A program made the position numbers and the translations under genes. 64,000 nucleotides of DNA from Henricia sp. BOLD:AAB3569 (Eukaryota > Echinodermata > Asteroidea > Spinulosida > Echinasteridae): assembly GCA_037783545.1 (NCBI GenBank), contig JBBELK010000052.1, forward strand, positions 2,356,001-2,420,000, in the 5' to 3' direction. Every line of letters starts with the position of its first letter. Positions within the stretch are counted from its first letter, which is position 1. Below are positions 45,225 to 57,243 of this stretch, piece after piece. The notes under the pieces were generated by a model that was not told the DNA's origin, did no database searches, and was given only the letters and a program-made list of their open reading frames with translations.

Positions 45225-46590
45225 TGCAAACAAGTCGGCGCGGTGGTGCTGAGGCGCCGTTCAATGGACCTCAACCCCCTCGGCGCCTGGAACATCCTCT
45301 CCCTTCAGGAGGACGCCCGCGTGCCTGCCTTTATAGGCGGAGCTCGCCCGGCTCGACATAGCCGTTGCTGCATCGTATGAGGTGAGGACGCCACGCTCGG
45401 GTGAGATTGCAGGAGGTGGTTATACATACTTCGGTGCAGCCGACAGGGTGTGGCAGTGGCGGTTGCTGACCGGCTCGCTTCGCTGGTAAGGGATGTTACG
45501 TCAGTTTCGGAGCATATGATGCGACTGAGGCTTGCCCATACTGTGGGCGTAGTCTCATTTGTTGCAGTGTAGGCTCCGACCAGGGATTGTGACCGTTCCA
45601 CGAAGGAGGCATTATATGCCCAACTCCACACGGTGGTGGTTGCGGTACCCAAGGGGGCTACGCTAGTCCTTTTCAGTGAATTCAATGCTACCGCTGGCAC
45701 ATCCAGAGACGGATACGAGCCATGTATCGGTCCTCATGGCTCTGGACCACGTGATGAAAGCTCCTCAATGTTGCTTGACTTTGCAGTAAGTCGCGGGTTG
45801 AGAATATCTGGATCGTGGTTCCAGAGACCGGATTGGCGGCGCTGGACTTGGTATTCCAACAACGGCGTCACCAGGAAGGAGATCGACCATGTACTTGTTG
45901 ATGGCGCTGGAGGCTGATCGAGAACTGCCGGGTATACACGAGTGCCCAGTTCTTCAGCACTGACCACAGGGTGCTGGTATGAACTCTGAAGCTGCGTCTG
46001 AAGTATCCGATAATGGGCGACGACGGGCCAAAAGGCTGGACGTCGCACGACCAGCACGTGGGCTTGGGCCTATGCCTAGCAGGATGGAGGAGGCGCTTGA
46101 GGGTATGGCTGCTGATATGCAGCCGGAGATGATATGGTCGGCCTTCAGAGCCCACGTCTTAATCTTGGAGGCTGCCGGTAAGTGCATTCCGGAGAAGACG
46201 AGAAGGCAAGACCGCGTGAGATCCAGGGAAACTGCAATGCCGGGCAGCACAGGGAGCTGCGGCGCGAAGCGCTTCAGGTGATGCGTGGGGACCGGCAGGC
46301 CGGAGTCCGGGACCTCTGCGAGACGGTCGAGGGCTACCTAAGCACAAGTGACCCCCGGCCGGCCTACAGGGCAATCCGGAAACTGCGCCCTTCGGGTGCC
46401 CCTGTGAGAAGCCCGAGATCCTGACCAAGGGGCGCGCCATTAGGAAACGTTGGGCCGGGTACTTTGAGAAGTTGTATAGTGCTATGACCCGCCTGACTGC
46501 AAATTCTCAGCGGAATTTGGTGTCGAGCCCCTGACTGCCGAACCAACCTGCGACCCAGCGAGCCTCGAAGAAGTTCGAAAGGCTCTGGAA
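45225..46590 (+). mobile_element. decayed LINE, endonuclease part
   Basis: Plus-strand pieces in several frames match the apurinic-endonuclease part of non-LTR elements often annotated as craniofacial development protein 2-like: NPLGAWNILSLQEDARVPAF, GYTYFG, GYEPCIGPHGSG-RDESS, LLDFAVSRGLRISGSWF, WRRWTWYSNNGVTRKEIDHV, FFSTDHRVLV. These include the WTW-x-S-N and SDH-like motifs. A linker (PEMIWSAFRAHVL, YFEKLYSAMT) follows, and the sequence stops just before the reverse transcriptase domain, at the duplication junction. It carries several frameshifts and in-frame stops, so it is inactive. Confidence 0.75.
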
Positions 46591-47206
46591 TCTATAGATG
46601 TGAAATATTTATAGTCTATAGTGTTGCTGTCTGAATGGTTCATTTCAGTTCAACCGGTGTGGCGTGCGCAGCCTCGCGCACTCAGAACTCGAGACTGGCC
46701 TGGGGCCATTTTCATCAAGCAGTTTAGCCGAAAATATGCTTAATCCAAAATTTGTTTGCTTTATAAAAATGGGTTTTTAGTCAAAATCTGGTGTTCTGCT
46801 AGTCTTGCTAAAAACACGATTTGACGTACAAGCTGACTATTAACCCATTTTTATAAAGTAAAGAAATTTGGATTAAGCATTTATTTCCTGCTAAACAGCT
46901 ATATGAAATTGGCCCCTTGTGCATCCCTGGTGAATCAGTGCTAAATGCCTATATTAAAAAAAATCATTTAGAAATACTTAAAACTCTCACAGCGTCTTGG
47001 AAGAAAAACAAAAAAACACACACACATTCACACACAACCCACACACAAGAATGAGGAGGCTGATAGTAACGTGTATGGCCTAATTGTGGCCAGGCTGACT
47101 GACCACCCTCCGTAAGAGTAGCTGAGGCAGGGTGCGCCGCTCTGTCTGAAGTGCTTACCGAGAAACTGCATTCTGGAGTTTTTGAGACGCGGGCCTCCAG
47201 AGGTTA

Positions 47207-48722
47207 TACACTCTCAGAACGTTGGTTAACATTTTTTAACCAACCATATATTACCAGGTGAACATCCCAACAGTTGGTTAAACCCTTAACCAACCAAAGT
47301 GGTTGGTTAAATATTTTAGCAAATGCTTGGTTAATTTTATTTTAACCAACCTGTTGGGTAATGATGGGTTGGGCAAATTTTAACAGTTGGTTATACCCAA
47401 ATGGTTGGGCAATCTACTGTAATGCTGTCCACAGTAATTGGGCAATATTTTACCAACAGTTGGTTAATTGACGCCTAAGTATATCCTTGTCATCTGATTG
47501 GACGATAGCAGGTCACGTGCCGTTTAATATATATTTTCATTTAATGCTACATCACTAACCGTGCAGCTTCGTTTCATTTGCCGTACAATTTTGTTCCATA
47601 CATATTTTCCATTGCACGATGCGCCCACTGTAGTTTGTATAATGTTAGGAGTTCTTTAAGATATTTGGGAATAAAGGACACTAAATAGAGGGCAAACACT
47701 ACACAATGGACTTGAGAGTTTGACATATTTTTGTTTGATATTTCATGTCTTAATTGGGTCCCCCCGCGAGAAGAGCTATTCTATAATATTTAAGGAATAG
47801 CCCAAGCAAGAGAACGTGAAGATAACAACCTTCCTTAACCGGGTTTCGAACGCGGGTCCTTCGGTACCGCACTTAGCAACAGTACCATTAGTTTGCACGA
47901 ATCGCTACTCGCATGAAGAATACATTGAATTTGTCGCGGTCATTTTACTGCGTATATCAAACAGTCGTCGGCGTTATAAGCAGAGTAATAGACCGCGAAT
48001 TATGAATTCTGCTGTGAAAACGATCGTTAAAAGTAGCTTCAGCTGCCGTTTTGGAAAGTCTGTTACGTTTTTCCCAACTTTTTGTATTTTTCTCATCTTG
48101 AAAAATCTCAACGAAATTAGTCAGTCGAGTTGGTACCTTTTTTCACTGTGGCTCTATCATGGACCAATGTACGTGTACATGTAATGTACTCGTGTATACG
48201 TGTATACATATTCACGTTTGAACGACAAGCCCGTGCACTAATAAATAACACTTTCATGTCGGCTTAAACCTACGACAAAGGTTTTCAAAACCGACCGCTA
48301 GTAACCACTTACATACTCCACAACATTCACTGAAAGACCAGACAATAAAACGAGGCAGACCTACTTTGAAATATATAGCTCGGTAACAGCTCGGCGTTAT
48401 CAACACACTCGCCATTTTCTGCACTGAGCTTCTGCAGACAAGCGAGCCATTAACCAATGGCAGCTTTCACTGGGCACCACGTGACATGGTTGGGCGATGT
48501 TGTTTTTTAACCAACAAAACTAGGCGTGGAAAAAAAGTATAACCAAGGTTGGTTAAAATACGGCTATCTGACCTTATAGTTTACCAATCCAGAAAGCAGA
48601 ATTACTTAACCAACCATTGGTTTAACAAATTTACTAGACTCAAAGAGTTTAACCAACATTGGGAGATTTTTAACCAAGTAATTTTAACCCGGTGATATTT
48701 TAACCAGCGTTCTGAGAGTGTA
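47207..48722. mobile_element. TA-flanked inverted-repeat element, copy 2 form
   Basis: Same TACACTCTCAGAACGTTGG ends as 27,056-30,160, without the two nested elements. The tRNA-like fragment near 47,830 is kept. Confidence 0.75.
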
Positions 48723-50625
48723 GCTCATCCCCAGCAGGTTTAATCAGGCTAAAACCCAACATAATCGGTTTTCTGATGAGAGCCCTTAATTACAGGATTT
48801 CCCTAGAAACAGGAAACAAACTTCTATTCTGATCAATAATTGATATTTTATGTGTTTCTATTTTGGAAGGGTATATTCAAAAACATTGGCAATTATCTAC
48901 ACAAATCAATAAATACATTGTGATACATTTGTAATCCTTTGATCTGTTTTAACGGCTGGCCGACATTCGAGGTCATGAATGCTTTGAAAGAGATTTGGAA
49001 ACTGTATACATAATTAACGCCAGCGCGGCAAGTGAGAATATTTGGTAGCAACCAGTATACGTGAAAACGGACATCAGCTTTTAGTGCGACTTGGAAATCA
49101 GGTACGTAAAATCGCGACAAATAGTCGACCTTTATTTGTTCTTTCTTAGAAAAAATGCTAGAATTTTCAAACACTATAGGCGCTCATTTGTAGCAGGGAC
49201 TTGTTTTCGCTAACATAAGCAGAAATATGTTTCTGACGTAATTATTGGTCCAACCAATAAACGACGATTGTCGACGACAATCGGTCGTCGGTCGACGGTT
49301 GACGGTTGACGCTGACCATTGGTCGATTTCGTAGTTGATACATAGTCTTTCTTCTGGTTGTTTTTGCGAAAACAGGCCCCACGTTGCAATTAGCAGGTTG
49401 TTGCTGTTTAATTTATGGCATTTTCGGCAACTAAGGACTATATGCCAATAAAGCTACAATAAATCATTTGCAGTTCCCCAAAATTTTACTTCACGAGTTG
49501 ACAAGATTTTAGAAAAACCCGACTACAAGTGTTGTGGTACACACCACATGATTTTTACCCTGTGTAAAATGGCACCTTTGTCGGAGAAATTGCCAACTGA
49601 AGGTGTTTCTTTTTTAATTGTCTGCAGACAATTTCTACTATTCATTCAACACAAAAACCAGGTATGGATTTTTCAGGTTTTCGAAAGTATTGCTACATCT
49701 ATCAATATTATTCTTAAGTTATGTAATGTTGTTGGTCCTGGTTTTAAAAGTTACTTTTCTAATCACGTAATTGTCTTTAACTGTACGACGTTAGCTTTTA
49801 CTTTATTATCAACTCAAGATGAAGAAAAATGGGATGTAGTTTTAGAAGTGGGAGGAAACCCCCAGAGAAACCTCCTGGGGGAAAACCCACGCGGTCAAGT
49901 ATATAGGGACTGCAAACCAAATTCACTTTCACGCCCAGGAATCGAACCCGGAACGCCAGAGGTGAAAGGCGTGGAAAAGAACCAATGCCAACCCGACTGC
50001 CTCAGTGTATGGATGATTGGTTGGACACAAATTAATAAGAGACACAATCTCGTTTTTGTACACAAATTTAAATTTTGTAATAACGTATATCTTTGTAAAA
50101 GCATATTTATTTCTCAACATGCAGAAATACTAAAGAATTTAAAATAAAATGTATTTAATTTAGACATTGACACATATTTTTGTATAAGCAATATACAATT
50201 GTAATGCTCGTTTTAACGCCCCCTGATATAAAGCTCTTCCTGATATTAAGCTTCCTTTTCTAAGTCCCGGCTGTTATTCTGTCCATTGTGTATGCACTGG
50301 TTATAGCGCTCTCTTGATATAAGGGTAATTCCCAAAATTAGGGGTCCAAAACGTTTAGTGTGATGTCCCAGTTATGTATACGACACCCTGTGCTTCAATA
50401 ATCTCAACTCATGATCACACATTCTCAGTAATAGACTGTGGTCTGTGTTTACAAGGGACAGCACCAATTTCTTGAATATTTTGTTCTGTGATTACTGACA
50501 ATTATTTGAAACAAAAGACCATAAAGGCTCATAATTTGTTCCATTATATTAAAAAGGAATTTGGTGTCCGGGTTACCTACGCCAATGAAAATTAGCTGTA
50601 GAATGAGTTTGCATTAACCTGATGT

Positions 50626-51655
50626 CATTTCACCAAGGATTGTTTTTTCCAATCGGCCCGATCTGGACCAGATTGTCCACGATGAATCAATTTTTTTGAT
50701 CGGCCCGATTGTCGTCATGAATCGCCTCCATTCGTCCCCTTTTTTTACCCGATTGAGTCCCGACCAATGGACCATGGCTGGGGGACGAATCACGGACGTT
50801 CCTCGCGAGATCAACACGTTTCCGGGGCGCAAGTATGCGAAAGTACGCGCAAGTACCCGCAGGTACACGGCAAAGGCCCGGTAGAGACCCGCTTCTCGCG
50901 CGCAAGTGAGCGATCTTCGCGCGTTGTTCGGCCGAGAGAGGCCGAAAATGGGCGATCCCGGCTCGAGCGAGGGCGATCCCGGCTCTAGCGAGAACGCTTT
51001 TGGCCGCTCTGCGGCCGATGTCCGCCGCTCTTTCGCCGTTCTTCGCGCGAGAGTGGCCGAATGTAGGCGTATGTTGACGCAGGGAGCCGCAGGAAGCCGA
51101 AAGTAAACGGTCTTCGGACGATTTAAACGATCTTCGGACGTTCTTCGGCCAACCAAATTTGGCTAGATCGGCCGGAGATCGGTGTTTTTGGGGCCCGACT
51201 ATATAAATCGAGCCAGATCGAAGCCTTTCATCACTTACTGACCAGCCATGCAGGTCGGTCGTCCGAGGATCTGGTGAGGGTCGGGTGCTTACACTCCGCC
51301 GACACTACGCATATCACGACCCTCGGTAGAGAGCGGCAGAGGCTATACGAAAGCTCCAGAGGGCGGGCGAAAGAAGGGGACCTTCAGGGGACCCTCGGAC
51401 GACCAAGACGACCACGGGCCGACGGTTTTTGATCGGCTACTGTTTTTCAACATGTTTAAAAACAGTAGCCGATCACTTTTTCGGTACCCGACCCTCGGAG
51501 GACGTATTGAGGCGATCGCGCCAGATCTTCCCCCGAAGGTATAGGGTAGTGCTCGACAGTGCGCGCAGGTTCCCGACTATTTTCGCAAAAATGCGGCCGA
51601 TCGACCAAAAAAAGGATCGGGTACTATCGGGACCAAAACAATCCTTGGTGAAATG
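50626..51655. mobile_element. 1,030-bp element with perfect 21-bp inverted ends, copy 2 only
   Basis: Starts CATTTCACCAAGGATTGTTT and ends with the exact inverse. The GC-rich interior is made of repeated phrases (GGCTCGAGCGAGGGCGATCCC type, CGATCTTCGGACG, GATCGGCC) on both strands. Copy 1 has no insert at 32,765. No protein domain recognised; target duplication unclear. Confidence 0.8.
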
Positions 51656-51884
51656 GCCCCTATATCCACACACAAACGTTAAATTTAAGTGGCATTTATG
51701 GAAATAAAAATAAATATTTTCTACTGGAAAAACCACTTTCAATCACTAAACACACTTGAAAATCTTTAAAAGCATGTCACACTTTTGGACCCCTAATTTT
51801 GGGAATTATACCCATAAAGCTCTAATTAGTTCGGTCCCTTAAAGGGCGCTATAATGATAGTTTACTTTTTAACAGGGAGTTGAC

Positions 51885-51966
51885 ATGGCGAGAATCACAG
51901 CATATTTGATACTGGCAGCACTCTACGTGGCGAGTGCGCAGGCTGCAACTTCCTTTCAACGTAATG
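51885..51966 (+). CDS. gene B exon 1: signal peptide of the duplicate six-Cys protein
   Basis: Duplicate of gene A. MARITAYLILAALYVASAQA is the signal peptide; the mature start ATSFQRN differs almost completely from that of gene A. Donor GTATGT at 51,967, phase 1. Upstream 55 bases, including the possible acceptor TTTTTAACAG, are identical to gene A. Full gene: exons 51,885-51,966, 54,619-54,736, 57,244-57,454; predicted 136 residues, Cys at 30, 46, 49, 51, 65 and 86. Intact, with no stop or frameshift, so both copies appear functional. Confidence 0.8.
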
Positions 51967-52556
51967 GTATGTGATGGCGGTAATGGCCTTATTTAATACG
52001 CCTTTTGCGCATTATCAAGGCATCATGGGACTGGATGACGTGATAACGTCTGTGGAATTTATTCTTTTTATAAATAGACGGGCTAACAAGTGATCTTCGC
52101 GCATAATTTTCACAAAGAAGAGACCCATTTTTGATAAGTATTCTAATTGCAGAAAAATGAAACAAAAAAGACAATTGAGTAAAAGTATGGAATATATAAC
52201 TCTACAACAGAAATCATCTGATTGGGTATATCGCGGTACTTGAATCAACGGCAATGGCAATTTAATAATTGGTACTGCGTGAAATCAAATTTTATTTCAA
52301 TAAAACTCAATTTAAAGGAGCGTACCAGATTTTTCCAAAAATTAATTTCGTTCTAACAATCGTATAAATTACCTCCCCAAAACACTGTCGATGAGAATAA
52401 AACAGGAAATTTGCAATCTCAAATTTGGCTTGGGAGACAAAAAGGTTGACACAATAAGTTACTGCAAAGTTTACAAAGCATTGGTGGTTTTTTATGATGT
52501 CCCTGGAAATATACGGATTGAGAGCGTGAAACTTTATAATGGCAATGAGAAAAATG

Positions 52557-53691
52557 TAGTCGAGGCCACAACCTCCGAGGCCAAGGCCGAGTCCGAGTCA
52601 TGGGTCTCCGAGGCCGAGGCCAAGGCCGAGTCACAGCATTAGATGCCGAGGCCGAGGCCAAGGCCACAGTGTCCGAGGCCAAGGCCGAGGCCGAGGCCGG
52701 TTATATTATGTACACACACACATGTAAAAAAAAAAACACAACTTTACACGAAGGTGATAGTTAAAATTATTTTATTACACAAGAAAGCAGAAGCGAAATT
52801 TGGCTGTTGTGGCTTACTGGCTTATATCATGATGCATTTATGATCTTACACTCCTCAAAGTACATGTTCGTTAATCGTTGCATTTTAGGAACATTAGCAT
52901 CTGTGGGGATAGCCTTTCCCGATGGGGTCTCATTATTATCCCCCTCTGCTAAAAATGCGCTCTAATGGAGCACTGCTGGCTGGCACACACATAATGTTCT
53001 TGGCAAGAGCATGCAGTGATGGGTACTTATTTTTTTCATTCACCACTGTCCTGCCAAAACGTAACAGCATCCAGTCCATGTCGCTTTTCATCCTGAATGT
53101 ATTTCTCGAGCATCCGCAGTACAGCGAAGGTTCCATGTACCCATTGCCATTAACACACGTTCAAGCACACAGTGGAGCGGAAACCAGTCCAAAGCGTCAG
53201 TTGGACTGGTTCTATAACAAGAAGATGATGCAGTGAGTATGTGCGATGCATGGTGCAATGAAACAGCAGTGGCAGTTTATGGGTAGCGTGGTGGACCAGA
53301 AGCCAGTCTATAGCGGGAGTAGACTCACCGACTGGTTCGCCGAGGACGCAATGTACGGCCGGGGGGCAATTCCAGTTCATTCATTCGTCGTGCGTGCTGC
53401 ACGTATTTTGTTTTCATTTCGTTTAACACAAAGGGGAAACACAAAAGGAACCCATTACTGCAGCTTTTCGGAAGTTTTAATATGGTAATAAAATATAAAA
53501 TAATAACAGAAAAACAATTTGAATTAGTGGAAATTGGGCGGCCTCGGGCCGGCCTCGACCAGTTTCACGAGGCCGGAAAGCTCCGAGGCCAAGGCCGAGG
53601 CCGAGACCATCAACGTCCGAGGCCAAGGCCGAGGCCGAGGCCTCAAAAATCGGCCTCGAGGCCGAGGCCGGCCTCGAGACCTCCAACCCTG
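52557..53691 (-). mobile_element. hAT transposon remnant with GAGGCC arrays, copy 2 only
   Basis: On the minus strand it begins CAGGGTTGGAGGTCTCGAGG, typical of hAT ends. Both flanks (52,560-52,700; 53,545-53,670) are arrays of GAGGCC/AAGGCC. The middle (52,936-53,136, minus) encodes [20 protein letters not shown] then LERIFSRGG, the hAT C-terminal dimerisation motif. The catalytic part is missing. Copy 1 shows no insertion at 33,682. Confidence 0.8.
52936..53136 (-). pseudogene. hAT transposase C-terminal fragment
   Basis: About 66 residues including the P-x-L-x2-A-x-N-I and [11 protein letters not shown]-x-GG pattern. No upstream transposase frame within the element; a remnant carried in a shortened copy. 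Confidence 0.7.
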
Positions 53692-53801
53692 GTATCAAAA
53701 TCTCACCACCCATGGGAAAAATGGGGTGGTCACAAATTTGATCTGGTCACGCTCTTTTAATATAATAAAAAACAATACATCAAAAAATAGCATATCGGCC
53801 C

Positions 53802-53964
53802 CCCTTTGCTTACCAATGTTGAGTTTACTCGACCACACAACACATTATGCTTGCTTACTAATGTCGAGTTTACTCGACCACTGACCTCATAGGTTTTCAC
53901 ACGTTTGCCCATACGTGTGGTACACAATAAACATGTGGCAATAAACAATGCGGTATGCAAAGGG
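53802..53964. mobile_element. 163-bp insertion with CCCTTTGC ends, copy 2 only
   Basis: Ends CCCCTTTGCTTACC and GGTATGCAAAGGG are inverted; copy 1 (about 33,795) lacks it. Contains two GTTTACTCGACCAC repeats. Confidence 0.6.
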
Positions 53965-54618
53965 AGGCACAGGCTCATCAGCAATGCGTGCGCGCCAAAT
54001 TCGTGCCACAAAATACGCAGCTCCATGCCTTTGCAATGCATGCGAGAAATCATTCATATTTGTATAACCGCTTTGAAGAAATGAGAATAAAATTGATAAA
54101 TTAGGTCATGTTCCTGGACACCATAGGTTTGTGTGAAAAATGCCAGCCTTGTTTGTCGTTCAATCCCATGTCTTGAGAGTGTTTATAATTGTACAATTTC
54201 TTTTCCCCAGAGGCTATATTATGAGCTAAGATAGCAAAAAATTCATTATGACCCGAAAAGTGCCCTTTTTACCCAGAATAGTGTATTGTCAAGTCTTTTC
54301 AGACGTCAAAGAAGCCGATTTATACATAGGCGATCATTACTTTATAAAACAGAATGTTGCGTGGTTGTATGTACAATTAAGGCTAATTCGTGACCCAAAT
54401 ATCGCGTGTTGTAAACAACATCTGTCAGACTGTCATGAATTTAAAAGAAAATCAATTGTTTTGATTTCTTATGAATAAGTGATTATATTTTTAGGGATTA
54501 TAACACAGGGACCGCCGAGGTAAATCAATTCGATACAAATGTGCATTGATTGGTTGAATGATTGATGTATTTGTTCGCTAATTGATCGGTAATTGATTAC
54601 TGTCTTATTTCGATTTAG

Positions 54619-54736
54619 TTGATTGCGACGTGGGCGCAAAATTGGAAGGACCCAAGGATGGCCTCGGACAGTGCGAAAAGTGCACGTGCATCCCTCCAGA
54701 TGAAAGTACCTGGATGACTTCTCTGCAATGCTCGAC
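54619..54736 (+). CDS. gene B exon 2: cysteine-rich core
   Basis: Acceptor TTTCGATTTAG ends at 54,618, donor GTAAGG at 54,737; phases 1 in, 2 out. Encodes VDCDVGAKLEGPK, DGLGQCEKCTC and TWMTSLQC. Compared with gene A it carries an extra Lys and an extra five-residue block (18 bases in all), both in frame, between the first and second cysteines. The CEKCTC cluster looks even more like a von Willebrand type C module than the CEQCWC of gene A. Confidence 0.8.
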
Positions 54737-55851
54737 GTAAGGCGCTGTTTTCATGTAAAACTAAAATGACGTTCATGCATCATGGCTCTAGTCGAATCCA
54801 TCACAAGTCCAGTGGTGACAAAATCACAAGTCGCGAGTACATGCAGTTACAAGCAACAAATAACAAACACGCACAAAAAATGCCTTTGTTTCAAATTATG
54901 ATGTAATTTATAACTTAATGGAGCGACCAGATCACATTTTTTTACCCTTCATGTAATGTGACGTTACAACTTTGCTCTTATACATGCGTATTCGTATTAA
55001 TATAAACATAATTTTAAAAACAAAACCCTCGAGTTTAACCCCCATACTAAATATATTAGTTGCATAGCATCGATTTTATTGATGAAAACACCATTTCAGG
55101 GGCCCCTTGAGAGTTAAGACCTACGGACTTGGGATAAACCGTCGGCGTTTTCACGAAGTGGCGAATCCGTCAAAAGACATTTTTTCCCAGCAATTTCTGT
55201 TTTGGGTATAATTTGACTTTATTTGATGTCTTTAACATTTCTGCAAAGTTTCGAGACTTGAATATTTGTAATTTTTTTTGAATCGCGATTTGCAACTCAT
55301 TGAAAATTAATTTTATTCGCCACTTCGTGAAAACGCGAATTTGCGTACGCCTGCACAGGGCGACTTTGATGAAAAAACTGACGAATTTTGAGTTTTAAAA
55401 GGTTACCAACTTCAAAAGCGATTTTCCTAAAACAAAGTTTTAGTACTGCGTTCGCGGGACCGCCACGACGAAACATGTAAAGGCTCGTGAGGACTTGCGA
55501 AAGCTTACAAGTGTTGGACTAGGCTACAACCTTACATGTATACATACATGGATACATGTACATTGCGTGATGTCATTTTGGAATTGGTGGATTTTCCGCA
55601 ACCGATTTGACCTCAGAATAGTATTGACATTTCTTTAGTTTACCCACAAGATGGCAGCTATTCAGTACGGTCTGTGCCTTTTACCTTTCCCAGCACACAA
55701 AGCAAAAGCCCAGGGATGGTATTCACAAAACTCAATCTAAGCGGGGTACTTAAATCTGTCTTAATTCTAAGCACCCTACTAAGATAAGTGGAGCACTCAA
55801 CTTCGTATTCACAAAAGATTTAAGCACCCCGCTTACCTTAGTGGTGTACTT

Positions 55852-56001
55852 GGGGTGTGTTTGTTTCACGACAGATCCGAATCCAGATCCCGAGTTTAAT
55901 ACCGCGCAGAAACAAACGAAACTGCTCTCAACTAGGAATTCAAGTCAGTGAATTAGATCTGCGCGGATCTGAATCTGGATCCGTCCGAAACAAACTCGCC
56001 C
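55852..56001. mobile_element. 150-bp MITE, copy 2 only
   Basis: GGGGTGTGTTTGTTTC at left and GAAACAAACTCGCCC at right, with paired GGATCTGAATC / GATCCGAATCC inside. Copy 1 reads straight through (GTGTACTTAATCAATC). Confidence 0.8.
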
Positions 56002-56582
56002 TTAATCAATCAGTGCACGCTTAACTCTGTCACGTCATAATGTCTCTGCTATCAAAGCAGTGCATTCATGCAGACCACGCGCGAACGTTTCAAAAACCAT
56101 TAAACTCCATATATATGTATGTAAATTTGTATGTCAAAAACATTAGATTACTACGCGCGTGCATCATACGCGCACATTACACGCGTGTCGTGCAGCTACG
56201 CGTGCACGTACCACAAGTAGACGACGTACACGTTGTGCTATGCGGTAGTCAATGGTCAGTGGCGAACAAAGACGGATAACGAAGGCTTTCTAAGGTCAGT
56301 AAGAATATAAATTGAAATTTTTGTAATCTCTCAATGTCTAAATTGTTTAGGCGTTCTCTAATCAATCATATAGCCGTTTTTCATTAACACACTGGGCAGA
56401 AAAACACTGCAATTGCAAACAGTTGACCCAGCGTTAAATGCACTAAAGACGGGTCAGACCACACTTAAGTTTAAGTCTCAAAAATAAGCGGGGCACTAAA
56501 TGTAAACGCGCTGTGAATACCACTTAACTTTATGATTTGACTTAAGTCTAGAATTTAAGCGGGCGGTTAAATTTTATAACTA

Positions 56583-56893
56583 AAGGGGAGTTCACACTAT
56601 CGCGGAAAAAATCACACTGCCGCGCTGCGCTCACCGCGTTGCATGACGTCCGAAGTGTCGATCTCTCCAAAATAGAAAATTCCACTCCAGTAACTTGGGG
56701 CTTCTCTGATACCTCATTGGCTGCGCGTTGGAAAGGTCAGCGCACCGCGGTCAAAGTTTAACCCAGCTCGAAAAGTTCTGCGCGTTGCGATTAGCCGCGC
56801 GCAAACGGCAAACATGTTTATGGATGTACAACCCTAAATGGAGCAGCTGCGCGCAAAGCCATTTTTCCGCGATATTGTGAAAGCTCCCTTAAG
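56583..56893. mobile_element. MITE with TTCACACTATCGCGGAAA ends
   Basis: Counterpart of 37,558-37,884, therefore older than the duplication. Confidence 0.75.
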
Positions 56894-56916
56894 TCGTTTT
56901 GTGAATACCGCCCCAG

Positions 56917-57024
56917 CAGCCGATTTCACGAAACTTTGCGCAATTGCGCAATTCCATTACTTGCGCAATAGTTTGTGGCGTAAGTGGACTTTCGCAATTG
57001 CGTAAAGTTTCATGAAATCGGCTG
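56917..57024. mobile_element. 108-bp MITE with CAG target duplication, copy 2 only
   Basis: CAGCCGATTTCACGAAACTT at left and its inverse ending AATCGGCTG at right, CAG on both sides. Copy 1 has CCCCAGGATTGC with one CAG. Confidence 0.85.
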
Positions 57025-57243
57025 CAGGACTGCATGTGTTGGGATTTGAGTAGCCAATATTTGCGGATTCCCGAACGGAGTGAACTGGAGAAGCAAACTG
57101 AACTCAAACTGTGTGTGGTTCCAAAAGTTTCAATGTTCAGAAAATGTGTTATGTTAATAAAACCATTTCAGAGAACGCTTGTTATCAGGCAACAAGTCAT
57201 TTGCCTTTTTAATTTGGTAAAATTCTATTTTTTCTTGTTGCAG

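Larger units (their letters stand above)
52311..53760. mobile_element. family E MITE split by an hAT-type insertion
   Basis: Counterpart of 33,436-33,758 with the GGAGCGT-ACCAGA left end (one base missing) and TCTGGTCACGCTCTT right end. The insertion at 52,557-53,691 lies inside. Confidence 0.7.

Noticed and set aside
45225-46590. Host craniofacial development protein 2-like gene
   Set aside because: Frames are broken and order of motifs is that of a LINE endonuclease and linker; the label is a common mis-annotation of such elements.
52400-52642. Open frame rich in Glu-Ala over GAGGCC repeats
   Set aside because: Low-complexity translation of the hAT subterminal array.
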